Below are positions 24,937 through 34,212 of a DNA stretch of 62,833 nucleotides, one piece after another. A program made the position numbers and the translations under genes. The DNA is taken from assembly GCA_016937695.1 (NCBI GenBank), contig JAFGWC010000054.1, positions 1 through 62,833 on the forward strand, in the 5' to 3' direction. This DNA comes from Bacteroidales bacterium. Its GTDB lineage: Bacteria > Bacteroidota > Bacteroidia > Bacteroidales > NBLH01. The stretch's first letter is position 1. Every line of letters starts with the position of its first letter. The notes beneath the pieces were generated by a model. It saw only the letters and a program-made list of their open reading frames with translations. It was not told the origin of the DNA and did no database searches.

Positions 24937-27561
24937 TTAAAAGTTAATTTTTAAACCAAGAGACCAGGTTCTTCCAAAACCGTAAAATACTGTTGCAGTA
25001 TCCCAATCATTAGAAGAGCCATTATTAGCATCAACAATGTATTCTCCATCAAGAATGTTATCAACATTGAAATAAAGAGTAGAATTTAAACCTGAGAATT
25101 TAAAGTTATAAACCATATTTGCATCAATTGTATAGTAATCAGGAACTTGCCAAGTATCTTCACCTGTTAGAGTTGACATACTATAGTTAGCAAATAATCT
25201 TGAATAATATTTTGCATTAATACCAAGCTTAAATCCTTTAAATAATTCATAGTTTACTCCAAGAGAAGCAGTAGTTTGAGCAGCATCGCCAATATGAACA
25301 TCAGCAATTGATAGTGAAGTTTTGTAATGCTCATCGCTATATGGCGTAACAACTTCACCATGACTATCAACAGCATTACCGTTTTTATCAAAAGCATAAG
25401 CAGTAACATCATCAGCCCATTTCCAGTCACCAACAGAAACCATACCTCTGATTGTTAATTTATCGATAGGTTTAGAAACAAAGTCTAATTCAATACCTTT
25501 ATGAACAGCATTAACACCTTCTGCGTTATATACCCCTCTGTTTGGATCATTTCTATCAACCTGACCGTACTGAGTTTTATTGTTCCACATTGTGTAATAT
25601 AAGTTAAAGTTTAAAGTAATAAAATTATATCTCATACCATAACCTAATTCAGCAGAAATAACTTCTTCGTTAAGAGCATCTTCGTTCATAAAATTGCTAA
25701 CATCTTTAGCTGTAAAAACACTGCTAAAGAAAGGCGCTCTTGAAAAATAACCTCCGTTAACAAAAACGTTATGGTTATCGTTTAAATTGTAGTTTGCACC
25801 AGCTTTAGCGCTATAACCTAAAAAGTTAATTTTATCAGATTCTTCATTTGCAGCATCATAATACATTTTATCAACTCTCCAATATTGAGTGTTAGAAATA
25901 GAAGCAGCAACAAAAGTACTTAAATTAGCCATAGGCGTATATTCAACTTGAGCAAATGCACCTTCCCAAAGAACGTGTCCAAAATAATTTCTACCAACAA
26001 CATCGCCAACATACAATTTTTCATTAATATAATTATAGTCATCTCCTCTATAAGTATTTACACGTGTTGCATCAATATAGAAGCTACCGCCCATTAAATC
26101 TTGTATAGTTTTATTATGTTCGCCAATATAATATCTTAAATCAATACCTCCTGAAATATTAAAATTTTCAGAAAAATCTTTATTTAAATTAGAAATAACA
26201 CCATACCACTGGTGGTTGTTATTTGAACTGGAAATAATATTTTCAGAACCATTTAAGGCAGCTGCATTTTCTTCCATAACATAAGCATAATCAACATAAC
26301 CTTCTAAAGTTCTGTTTGTACTGCTTCCATATAATGAGTTAGTATTGCTACCTAAAGCACCATATCCGCCACCAGTACCAAATGAATAGTAAGCAGCTGT
26401 AGATAAGGTTGTTGTATTATCAATAGTCCAATAATGGTTTAAAGAAAACTGAGGTTTGTGATAAAAATTATAATTAGCCGATTTTCTAATACCATCAACA
26501 CCAAAACCATAAGAAGGATTAAAACGATAACCTTCATCATAAGTTTGCCATTGAGCAATAGTTTTCATATCGTAAGTACTTCTTTGATAATGCCATTGTG
26601 GCGCTCCAAAACCTGTTAATGAAAGTAAGTGCTTGTCATTTAATCTTTTAGAGATATTAATAAAATACGAATAACCTTCGAAATTAGTACCTAAAATATA
26701 ACCATCACCTTTAGTTTTAGCACCTAATAAAGTAACAGCCCAATTGTTCTCAGTCATACCTGTAGAAACAGCAAAAGAAACTTTTTGGTAACCATCGTTT
26801 CCAACCATTGTAGAAACAGCACCACCTTTTTTAACTTCAGTAGTATTAGTTACAATGTTGATAGAACCGCCAACAGAAGGTACAGCAATTTTAGAAGCAC
26901 CAAGTCCACGCTGAACTTGCATAGAACGAGTTACATCAGATAAACCGGCCCAATTTGACCAGTAAATACCGCCCCATTCCATATCGTTAACAGGAACACC
27001 GTTAATCATAACAGCGATGTTTTCAGAGCTAAAACCACGAAGATTAATACGAGAATCTCCAAAAGCACCACCTCTTTTAGTAGCATAAACAGAAGGAGTA
27101 TTGCTTAAAATTTCAGGAAATTCTTTTGTTCCTAATTTTTCAAGAATAACTTCCGGGCTAATTGTAGAAACAGCAACAGGAGTTTTTCTGTCAATAGCAA
27201 CAGAAGCAAGAACACTTACTTCAGCAATACCAACAGCGTCAGATTGTAAATCAACTGCAGGTAAAACATTAGCGCCTTCATTAATATCAATATCTTGAGC
27301 TAAAGGCGCATAACCAATAAATGAGATAGATACATTATATTTTCCCACTTTCATATTGGTAATTTTAAAGTTACCGTTAAAATCGGCAACAGTACCATAT
27401 TGAGTACCGTCTGCATGATTAGCAATAACAGTAGCACCAACAAGGGCTTCATCGCCGCTCATTACCTTTCCGGTAAGTTCAGCAGTTCCTTGCCCAAAAA
27501 CACTTATTGAAGAGAAAATAAACCCTGCAATAAGCAAAAAACTAAAAATTTTCTTTTTCAT
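24937..27561 (-). CDS. TonB-dependent outer-membrane receptor
   Basis: The 874-residue protein has a signal peptide (to about 23), a carboxypeptidase-regulatory-like beta domain (about 27-110; GKVMSGDEALVGATVIAN...GNFKITNMKVGKYNVSISFIGY), a plug domain (about 125-240; PEILSNTPSVYATKRGGAFGDSRINLRGFSSENIAVMINGVPVND) and a 22-strand-type barrel ending with an aromatic residue (SLGLKINF). It imports a ligand across the outer membrane with energy from TonB. The operon with a repeat lipoprotein and, after a hairpin, a secreted double nuclease suggests import of nucleic-acid breakdown products. This link is inferred from gene order only. Confidence 0.93.
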   Translation of the reverse strand: MKKKIFSFLLIAGFIFSSISVFGQGTAELTGKVMSGDEALVGATVIANHADGTQYGTVADFNGNFKITNMKVGKYNVSISFIGYAPLAQDIDINEGANVLPAVDLQSDAVGIAEVSVLASVAIDRKTPVAVSTISPEVILEKLGTKEFPEILSNTPSVYATKRGGAFGDSRINLRGFSSENIAVMINGVPVNDMEWGGIYWSNWAGLSDVTRSMQVQRGLGASKIAVPSVGGSINIVTNTTEVKKGGAVSTMVGNDGYQKVSFAVSTGMTENNWAVTLLGAKTKGDGYILGTNFEGYSYFINISKRLNDKHLLSLTGFGAPQWHYQRSTYDMKTIAQWQTYDEGYRFNPSYGFGVDGIRKSANYNFYHKPQFSLNHYWTIDNTTTLSTAAYYSFGTGGGYGALGSNTNSLYGSSTNRTLEGYVDYAYVMEENAAALNGSENIISSSNNNHQWYGVISNLNKDFSENFNISGGIDLRYYIGEHNKTIQDLMGGSFYIDATRVNTYRGDDYNYINEKLYVGDVVGRNYFGHVLWEGAFAQVEYTPMANLSTFVAASISNTQYWRVDKMYYDAANEESDKINFLGYSAKAGANYNLNDNHNVFVNGGYFSRAPFFSSVFTAKDVSNFMNEDALNEEVISAELGYGMRYNFITLNFNLYYTMWNNKTQYGQVDRNDPNRGVYNAEGVNAVHKGIELDFVSKPIDKLTIRGMVSVGDWKWADDVTAYAFDKNGNAVDSHGEVVTPYSDEHYKTSLSIADVHIGDAAQTTASLGVNYELFKGFKLGINAKYYSRLFANYSMSTLTGEDTWQVPDYYTIDANMVYNFKFSGLNSTLYFNVDNILDGEYIVDANNGSSNDWDTATVFYGFGRTWSLGLKINF

Positions 27562-27705
27562 AACTTTGGTAAAGATTGGTTTATAATAAAATTTTACTTA
27601 TCTAAAAAACGAGTTGGCAATTTTAATACTTTTTTGTCTTTTATTTTTATTGTTCATGTTAATTTTGTATTAATTTTAAATTATCACAAACTCGCTATAT
27701 TATAA

Positions 27706-27722
27706 TTTGTACAATGTACAAA
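27706..27722. promoter_or_regulatory. Operator-like inverted repeat upstream of the TonB receptor
   Basis: TTTGTAC (27706-27712), AAT, GTACAAA (27716-27722) form a perfect 7-bp dyad, 145 bp before the receptor start and in the gene-free stretch 27562-27860. It may be a site for a dimeric regulator. I see no other copy in the window and no clear -7 box for the receptor gene. Confidence 0.4.
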
Positions 27723-27860
27723 GAATTTTTGTTTATATTAAAATCTTAAATAGAATCATTTTAGAATGCTTTAAACCGTATATTTAATTTTGTAAATAAA
27801 AATTTATCCTATTTGCTTAAACAATTGATAATAAGATATTAAACATGTTTTTTTTGGTTT

Positions 27861-29099
27861 TTAATTTTGATTTTTTAAAGAAATATAATTTACAATTTTT
27901 TCAGTTGCGCCTCTATTTATTTCCACATAAATTTTTGCATTTACAGAACTTTCTTTAATTTTAGTTGTATTAGAAATTAAATTTGTCATTATTTTTTCAA
28001 ACGATTTATAATCAGAAATAGTAAAAGCCGCATTGTTTTTTATTAAATCAACAGCTTCTTGATATTTTCTGAAATTTGGTCCAAAAATTACTGGCATACC
28101 AAAAGTTGCAGGTTCTAATACATTATGTATTCCGGAGCCAAAACCACCTCCGATAAATGCAATATTTGCATATTGATATAATGAAGATAAAAGTCCAATA
28201 TTATCAATTATAATAACTTGATATTCAGATATATCATTCATGTTTACATTTGAAAATCTGATTGTTTTTAAATTGATTGAATTAACAATTCTATTTATAT
28301 TAGTTTCATGAATTTCGTGAGGTGCAATAATATATTTAAGATTATTATTTTTATTTATATAATTAATGAAAATATCTTCGTCTGCTTTCCAAGAGCTTCC
28401 GGCAATAAAAACCATATTGTTTTCACAAAATTTTTCAACTATGGGAATTTTTTTTGCATTTTGTGAGATTTGAAATACACGATCAAATCTGGTATCGCCA
28501 GTAATTTCAATATTACTATAATTTAAGGATTTAAGAAGCTGCATTGATTCTTCGTTCTGCACAAAAAAATATGTAAAATAGTTTAGCATTTTTCTGTACC
28601 AAGCACCATACCATTTAAAAAATATTTGATCTTTTCTAAAAATTGTTGAAATAAGATATGTGTTGATATTTAATGACTTAAGAGCTTTTAAATAGTTAAA
28701 CCAAAATTCATATTTAATAAAAACGACAAATTTAGGTTGAATTAATTTAATAAATCTTTCTGCATTTTTTTTTGTGTCGTCTGGCAAGTAGAATACATAA
28801 TCAGCAAACGCGTAATCTTTCATTATTTCGTAACCAGATGGCGAAAAGAAAGTTAGCACAATTTTTAATTCGGGATTTTTTCCTTTTAAATCTTCAATTA
28901 TTGGTCTACCTTGTTCAAATTCGCCAAGAGAAGCAGCATGAAACCAAACTCTGTTTTCGTTATCTTTTAATTGATTTTTTATTTTTTGGAAGATATTTTG
29001 TCTGCCAGCAATCCATTTTTTTGCCTTAACATTAAACAGAGAGCCAATGTTAAGTAATAATCTGAATATTAGAAGACCAAAATGATATAACATTTCCAT
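27861..29099 (-). CDS. waaA: 3-deoxy-D-manno-octulosonic acid (Kdo) transferase
   Basis: The 412-residue protein matches WaaA/KdtA: an N-terminal membrane anchor (YHFGLLIFRLLLNIGSLF), a Rossmann-type acceptor domain with VWFHAASLGEFEQGRPIIE and the TFFSPSGYE motif, FVVFIKYEFWFNYL, then a donor domain with FIAGSSWKADED, APHEIHE, and FIGGGFGSGIHNVLEPATFGMPVIFGPN. It transfers Kdo from CMP-Kdo to lipid IVA at the inner face of the cytoplasmic membrane, an essential step in lipopolysaccharide assembly. The gene stands alone; the TonB receptor gene follows after 299 bp without a clear terminator. Confidence 0.95.
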   Translation of the reverse strand: MEMLYHFGLLIFRLLLNIGSLFNVKAKKWIAGRQNIFQKIKNQLKDNENRVWFHAASLGEFEQGRPIIEDLKGKNPELKIVLTFFSPSGYEIMKDYAFADYVFYLPDDTKKNAERFIKLIQPKFVVFIKYEFWFNYLKALKSLNINTYLISTIFRKDQIFFKWYGAWYRKMLNYFTYFFVQNEESMQLLKSLNYSNIEITGDTRFDRVFQISQNAKKIPIVEKFCENNMVFIAGSSWKADEDIFINYINKNNNLKYIIAPHEIHETNINRIVNSINLKTIRFSNVNMNDISEYQVIIIDNIGLLSSLYQYANIAFIGGGFGSGIHNVLEPATFGMPVIFGPNFRKYQEAVDLIKNNAAFTISDYKSFEKIMTNLISNTTKIKESSVNAKIYVEINRGATEKIVNYISLKNQN

Positions 29100-29393
29100 A
29101 AATCCAAGGAAAATTTGGACTGCGAATTTAAAAAATATAAATTAAGATGCAAATAAATATTAATTATAAGTACTAACAGATTTCTAATATTTATCAAATT
29201 TGTAAAATAAGGTTTGAAAATTTCATATTTTTTTTATAATCTTACATACCAAATTTGAAAAATAAATTAGTAATGTAATTATATAATGGTGCAATTATAC
29301 AATGAAATGACACATTAATATTCAATTACAAAAACCAGAAACTAATTATAAGTTGCTATTAAAAATAAAATTAAACAATTAAAAATAAATTAA
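29100..29393. other. Divergent intergenic region between waaA and dacB
   Basis: These 294 bases are A+T-rich and hold no gene. I see no convincing TAnnTTTG box or hairpin. Confidence 0.4.
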
Positions 29394-30893
29394 ATGCAAA
29401 AAAACATTATTCTTATTCTTATTTTAATTATAAGCACACCTAATTTATTAATCTCTCAAAATAAAGCATTAAAGCTTCAAAATCATATATTAAATGAAAG
29501 TTTAAATAAACTAAAAGCAGATAAAGATTTTAAAAATGCACTAATATCGTTTTACGCAATAGATACAAAAACCAACGAAATTATAGCAGAGAACAATAGT
29601 GATTTAACTGTTATGCCAGCTTCTACACAAAAGCTTTTCAGCACATCGGCAGCATTAGAAATAATTGGAAAAAACTACAGATTTACTACTTCGCTTCAAT
29701 ATTCAGGTAAAATAGATGTTTCATCAAAAGTATTAACGGGAAATATTTATATAAAAGGTGGCGGAGATCCAACTTTAGGTTCAAAGTATTTTAACAAGAA
29801 TAATATCAATAAATTTATTGATGAATGGATAAATGCTATAAAAAAACTCGGAATAAAATCAATTAATGGACGTATAATTGGCGATGCAAGTATTTACAGC
29901 ACAGACATTTCTGTTGGAAAATGGGCTTGGGAAGATGTAGGTAATTACTATGCTGCCGGCGCAAATGGTTTAAGCGTATTTGATAATTTATATGAAATAC
30001 ATTTGCAATCTCCAAAAAATCCAAATTTAGCGACAAAAATTATAAATATCGAACCTCAAATTCCTAATATCGAGATTATTAACGAGGTTTTATCGTCTAA
30101 CATCAGATCTGACGAAGCTTTTATTTTTGGCGCACCCTATAGAAATTTACACATTATTAGAGGTACAATTCCAAAAGCAAAAAATGATTTTGTGATAAAA
30201 GGTTCAATACCAGATCCTGCATATTATATTGCCTGGTTATTACAACAAAAACTTGATTCTTTAGGTATAAAATGCACAAAATCAGCAAGTACTATTCGAT
30301 TGAAATTATTGGAAGGGGACACAATTAAATCATTTAGAAAAACTATACATATTCATTATTCAAATAGTTTATCCGAAATAATAAATATCACAAATAAAAA
30401 AAGTATAAATCTGTTTGCAGAACATTTACTAAACCACATTGGATTTATATCTTTAAAAGAAGGTAGCAATAATAGTGGACAAAAAGCATTATCTGACTTT
30501 TGGAAAGCAAAAGGAATGGATACAGATGGTTTATATCTTTATGATGGAAGCGGTTTGTCTAGATTTAATGGAATAACAGCAAAACAAATGGTTTTTGTGC
30601 TAAATTATATGAAAAATAAAAGCAATAATTTTGAAACATTTTACTCTACATTGCCTGTTGCAGGAATATCCGGAACTTTAAAATCTAATGGAAAAAGCAC
30701 AAGTGCAGAAAATAATGTGCATGCAAAAAGTGGCTCTATTGGCCGTGTTCGTGCATATGCAGGTTATGTTACTACAAAATCAGGAAGGGAATTAGCTTTT
30801 TCAATGAATATTTCTAATTACAATTGTAGTTCATCGGAAGCTCGCAATAAACTTACAGAACTAATGATTGCCATGGCTGATTTTAATCTTTAA
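29394..30893 (+). CDS. dacB: D-alanyl-D-alanine carboxypeptidase/endopeptidase, PBP4 (DacB) family
   Basis: The 499-residue protein has a signal peptide and the PBP4 (peptidase S13) layout: catalytic Ser77 and Lys80 in PASTQKLFSTSAALE, the S-x-N motif in NKKSINLFAEHLL, and the KSG box in HAKSGSIGRVRAYAGY. A long insertion between the first two motifs (about 110-290) carries GNIYIKGGGDPTLGS and the typical NYYAAGANGLSV. It cleaves D-Ala-D-Ala ends or cross-links of peptidoglycan in the periplasm. It ends at a strong terminator shared with the convergent gene. Confidence 0.94.
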   Translation: MQKNIILILILIISTPNLLISQNKALKLQNHILNESLNKLKADKDFKNALISFYAIDTKTNEIIAENNSDLTVMPASTQKLFSTSAALEIIGKNYRFTTSLQYSGKIDVSSKVLTGNIYIKGGGDPTLGSKYFNKNNINKFIDEWINAIKKLGIKSINGRIIGDASIYSTDISVGKWAWEDVGNYYAAGANGLSVFDNLYEIHLQSPKNPNLATKIINIEPQIPNIEIINEVLSSNIRSDEAFIFGAPYRNLHIIRGTIPKAKNDFVIKGSIPDPAYYIAWLLQQKLDSLGIKCTKSASTIRLKLLEGDTIKSFRKTIHIHYSNSLSEIINITNKKSINLFAEHLLNHIGFISLKEGSNNSGQKALSDFWKAKGMDTDGLYLYDGSGLSRFNGITAKQMVFVLNYMKNKSNNFETFYSTLPVAGISGTLKSNGKSTSAENNVHAKSGSIGRVRAYAGYVTTKSGRELAFSMNISNYNCSSSEARNKLTELMIAMADFNL

Positions 30894-30905
30894 TTTGTAT
30901 TAAAT

Positions 30906-30952
30906 ATTGATTTACAGACAATTATTTGATTGTTAATTGTCTGTAAATCAAT
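30906..30952. terminator. Bidirectional terminator between dacB and the SnoaL-like gene
   Basis: Arms 30906-30924 and 30934-30952 are perfectly complementary over 19 bp with a 9-nt loop. It sits 12 bp from each of the two convergent stop codons. Confidence 0.85.
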
Positions 30953-30964
30953 GAACAATAAAAT

Positions 30965-31411
30965 TTAATCCCAAACAAATTTCCAAGTTCCATCCGTTTG
31001 TTTTTTCCAAACAGTATGAAAAATTCCTTCATTGTTAATTGTTTCTCCCTGTTCATTTATCGCAGAAAAAACATAATGTCCGTAAGTATAAGCTAAGTCG
31101 CCTGATATTGAGACATCAACAAATTCTGGTTTCCATTCAAGATGAACATTTGCCAGCTTTTGATTATTAAAATAAGATTTAATTTTTCCTTTACCTTTAA
31201 TTAATTCGTTATTTCTATTTAAAACAGCTTTTTGATCTGCAAAGTGCAGAAAAGCATCAGCAATTCCTTTATTTTTAACCATTTCGGCAAAATCGGCTTC
31301 TACTTTAATTATTTCAGACTTTATTTCTTCCAAATTACTTTGTTTACTTCCGGAATTACAAGCTATAAAAGTTATAACGATTAAAAAATATAAAACAACT
31401 AATCGTTTCAT
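30965..31411 (-). CDS. Lipoprotein with SnoaL/DUF4440-like (NTF2-fold) domain
   Basis: The 148-residue product has a lipoprotein signal (ITFIAC) and an NTF2-like domain with VEADFAEMVKNKGIADAFLHFADQKAVLNRNNELIKGKGKI, DLAYTYGHYVF and a terminal WKKQTDGTWKFVWD. Such proteins bind small molecules or catalyse varied reactions; no active site can be named. It is 15 bp downstream of the riboflavin synthase gene and is probably cotranscribed with it, although no direct link to flavins is visible. Confidence 0.85.
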   Translation of the reverse strand: MKRLVVLYFLIVITFIACNSGSKQSNLEEIKSEIIKVEADFAEMVKNKGIADAFLHFADQKAVLNRNNELIKGKGKIKSYFNNQKLANVHLEWKPEFVDVSISGDLAYTYGHYVFSAINEQGETINNEGIFHTVWKKQTDGTWKFVWD

Positions 31412-31426
31412 ACACAGTCAATTATC

Positions 31427-32026
31427 TTATTGTTTTCCTAGTTGTTGTTTCACTATTTTTGTTATATATTTTCCAATAATATCAAACTCAATATTAACAA
31501 CAGTTCCTTTTTTAAACTCGTGAAAGTTAGTTATGTCATAAGTAAAAGGAATTATAGCAACCTGAAAAGAATTATCTTTAGAATTTACAACTGTTAAACT
31601 AACGCCATTAACAGAAATAGAGCCTTTTTCAACTGTTATATTTCCTAAATTCGGGTCGTACTCAAAAGTATAATACCAACTTCCGTCTGCTTCTTCAACT
31701 TTTGTGCAAACTGCTGTTTGATCAACGTGGCCTTGAACAATATGTCCGTCTAATAAACTATCAGGTTTCATACTTCTTTCAAGATTTACTTTATTTCCTA
31801 GTTCAAGTAAACCAAGATTTGATTTTATCAAAGTTTCCTGAATTGCAGTAACTGTGTAAGTTTTATCAGTAATATCAACCACAGTTAAACAAACTCCATT
31901 ATGCGCAACACTTTGGTCTATTTTTAATTCATTAACAAAAGAACATTCTAATGTAATATGCAAATTTTCTTTTTCTTTTCGTAAAGCAACAACTTTAGCG
32001 GCTTCTTCTACTATTCCTGAAAACAT
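31427..32026 (-). CDS. ribE: Riboflavin synthase, alpha subunit
   Basis: The 199-residue protein has two lumazine-binding barrels: the first begins MFSGIVEEAAKVVAL and has HNGVCLTVVDI; the second has DGHIVQGHVDQTA and ISVNGVSLTVVN. The enzyme makes riboflavin from two molecules of 6,7-dimethyl-8-ribityllumazine in the cytosol, as a trimer. A TAATTTTG box on the minus strand (32066-32073) is 40 bp upstream of the start. No FMN riboswitch can be seen in the short leader. Confidence 0.96.
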   Translation of the reverse strand: MFSGIVEEAAKVVALRKEKENLHITLECSFVNELKIDQSVAHNGVCLTVVDITDKTYTVTAIQETLIKSNLGLLELGNKVNLERSMKPDSLLDGHIVQGHVDQTAVCTKVEEADGSWYYTFEYDPNLGNITVEKGSISVNGVSLTVVNSKDNSFQVAIIPFTYDITNFHEFKKGTVVNIEFDIIGKYITKIVKQQLGKQ

Positions 32027-32065
32027 ATTTTTTATATTTTAGTTTTATAATTTCAAATTTCTGCA

Positions 32066-32073
32066 CAAAATTA
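32066..32073 (-). promoter_or_regulatory. -7 box of ribE
   Basis: TAATTTTG on the minus strand matches the TAnnTTTG consensus, 40 bp before the ribE ATG. No TTG at ideal distance. Confidence 0.45.
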
Positions 32074-32202
32074 GAATAAATCTTATTGAATAAAAGGAAA
32101 AAAATCATATAAATAAAAAACAAGTCAAATTCAATTAACAAAATTTAACAAAACAGGAAACTCTTTTAACATTTAAAGTTTTCTTTGTATTTTTAGTTTT
32201 TG

Positions 32203-32210
32203 TAGTTTTG
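32203..32210 (+). promoter_or_regulatory. -7 box next to the TetR gene start
   Basis: TAGTTTTG ends only 4 bp before the ATG at 32215. If used, transcription would begin at or just after the start codon, giving a leaderless mRNA. Confidence 0.4.
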
Positions 32211-32214
32211 TCGA

Positions 32215-32832
32215 ATGAAATTAGAAGATATTTTAATAAAAGCCCACGAGTTATTTCATAAATATGCAATAAAAAGCATAACTATGGATGATGTTGCAAG
32301 AGAGCTTGGTATTTCAAAAAAGACTCTGTATCAGTTTATTATGAACAAAAAAGAGCTTATTGAAAAAGTAATTGCAAAAGAAGTTGAAACTTCAACAGCT
32401 AAACACGAAGCAATAAAAAAACTAAATTTAAACCCAATAGAAGAACTTTTTGAATTTAGTAAAATGATGAACGAACTTCTAAAAACTCAAAATCCGGCTT
32501 TGATTTATGATTTAAGAAAATATCATCCATCACTTTTTAATAAAATTTCTGAAATAAAAAGGCAAAAAGCATATGAATCGGTTTTGGCAAATTTAAAAAA
32601 TGGCATTAAAGATGGATTTTACAGAAAAGAAATTAATCCTGATATTATTGCAAAAATTTATGTTTCAAGAATTGAACATAATTATGATCAAAGTATTTTT
32701 TCTATTTCGGAAATAACTTCAATGGATGTTTTCAACGAGATTTTAATTTATCATTTACATGGAATCTGTAATTCTGAAGGATTAAAAATATTAAACAAAA
32801 AATTAGACGAATTTAAAAATCAATTAATATAA
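32215..32832 (+). CDS. TetR/AcrR-family regulator of the efflux operon
   Basis: The 205-residue protein has a TetR-type N-terminal DNA-binding domain (HELFHKYAIKSITMDDVARELGISKKTLYQFIMNKKELIEKVI) and a helical ligand-binding part (about 65-205). It is the first gene of a four-gene set with a TolC-like outer-membrane protein (10-bp gap), a membrane-fusion protein and an RND pump. This order is a standard arrangement in Bacteroidota, with the regulator usually repressing its own operon and being released by a pump substrate. The ligand is unknown. Confidence 0.93.
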   Translation: MKLEDILIKAHELFHKYAIKSITMDDVARELGISKKTLYQFIMNKKELIEKVIAKEVETSTAKHEAIKKLNLNPIEELFEFSKMMNELLKTQNPALIYDLRKYHPSLFNKISEIKRQKAYESVLANLKNGIKDGFYRKEINPDIIAKIYVSRIEHNYDQSIFSISEITSMDVFNEILIYHLHGICNSEGLKILNKKLDEFKNQLI

Positions 32833-32842
32833 ATTTTAAATA

Positions 32843-34189
32843 ATGAAGGTAAAAATAATTTTTATAACAGCTTTTTTATTAATTCCGATTTTTCTTTTAT
32901 CTCAAGAAAAAACAGATTCTATAAAAATTCACAATTTATCGCTAGATGAAGCAAAACAATTTGCAATTGAGAATAATTATCAGAATAAAAATTCGAAAAT
33001 TGATATTGAAATAGCTAAAAAGCAAATTTGGGAGACAACAGCAATAGGTTTGCCTCAAATAAATGCAAGCGGCGAATATTCGAACATGATACAAATTCCG
33101 ACACAAATGCTTCCGGGCGAGTTTTTTGGTGCGCCTGGTTCATATATTCCTGTTCAATTTGGTCAGCAGCACAATTTAAGCGGAACAATAACTGCCACAC
33201 AATTAATTTTTAGCGGCGAATATATTGTTGGTTTACAAGCCTCAAAAATATTTCTGGAGATTTCTAAACAATCGTATTCCAAATCAACAAAATCGATTAA
33301 AGAAACTGTAACGAAATCGTATTATTTAGCATTAATTGCTGAAGAAAGTAAAAAAATACTTGAAGAAACAGGAAAAAACTTTGAATCTCTTTTAAATAAA
33401 ATTGAACAAAGTTACAAATTAGGTTTTGTTGAAGACATTGATGTTGACCAACTTAGACTTACAAAACAAAATAATGACAATACATTGATAACAATAAATA
33501 ATCAGATAGAATTATCGAAGCGACTTTTAAAATATCAGCTGGGTATTAGTTTTAAAGACAGCTTAATTTTATCTGATAGCTTAGATATTTTTGTTGAAAA
33601 GCTTGATTTTAGTGATATTGTAACAAAAGAATTTGATTTAGAATCTAATATAGATTACAAATTAATGCAAACACAAGAAGCAGTTGCAGAATTAAATTTG
33701 AAAAGAGAAAAATCATTGTATTTACCACAACTTTCGGCATTTTTCACACATTCGCAAAATGCTTATAATAATGATTTTGCAGATTTAACAAGCGAGTGGT
33801 TTCCTTCAACAATTTTTGGATTAAACTTAAATATTCCGATTTTTTCGAGCGGATTAAAAAACTCTAAAGTAAAGCAAAGGAAATTGAAATTAGAGCAAAC
33901 AAAAAACCAAAAAGAACAGCTTGAACAAAGCCTTGGTTTACAAGCAGATCAGTATAGAAAAGAATTTATTAACGCAAAAAATAAATTTGAGAATGAAAAA
34001 TCAAACATGACTTTAGCTAAAAGAATAAATGATAAAACAGAAATTAAATATAATAATGGAGTTTCATCTGTAAACGACCTTATGATAGTTCAAAATCAGT
34101 ATTTATCATCATTAAATAATTATTATCTGGCACTTTCAACACTTCTAGAAACCAGAGCAACCTTAGAATATATTTTATTAGAAAATTAA
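32843..34189 (+). CDS. TolC-family outer-membrane efflux protein
   Basis: The 448-residue product has a signal peptide (ends near FLLSQ) and two related OEP repeats of long helices and short strands (first half with LSLDEAKQFAIENNYQNKNSKIDIEIAKKQIWE; second with FGLNLNIPIFSSGLKNSKVKQRKLKLEQTK). It forms the trimeric outer-membrane and periplasmic channel of the tripartite pump coded by the next two genes. It ends 23 bp before the adaptor gene. Confidence 0.93.
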   Translation: MKVKIIFITAFLLIPIFLLSQEKTDSIKIHNLSLDEAKQFAIENNYQNKNSKIDIEIAKKQIWETTAIGLPQINASGEYSNMIQIPTQMLPGEFFGAPGSYIPVQFGQQHNLSGTITATQLIFSGEYIVGLQASKIFLEISKQSYSKSTKSIKETVTKSYYLALIAEESKKILEETGKNFESLLNKIEQSYKLGFVEDIDVDQLRLTKQNNDNTLITINNQIELSKRLLKYQLGISFKDSLILSDSLDIFVEKLDFSDIVTKEFDLESNIDYKLMQTQEAVAELNLKREKSLYLPQLSAFFTHSQNAYNNDFADLTSEWFPSTIFGLNLNIPIFSSGLKNSKVKQRKLKLEQTKNQKEQLEQSLGLQADQYRKEFINAKNKFENEKSNMTLAKRINDKTEIKYNNGVSSVNDLMIVQNQYLSSLNNYYLALSTLLETRATLEYILLEN

Positions 34190-34212
34190 GCCATTTTAAA
34201 AATTGAAGAAAA

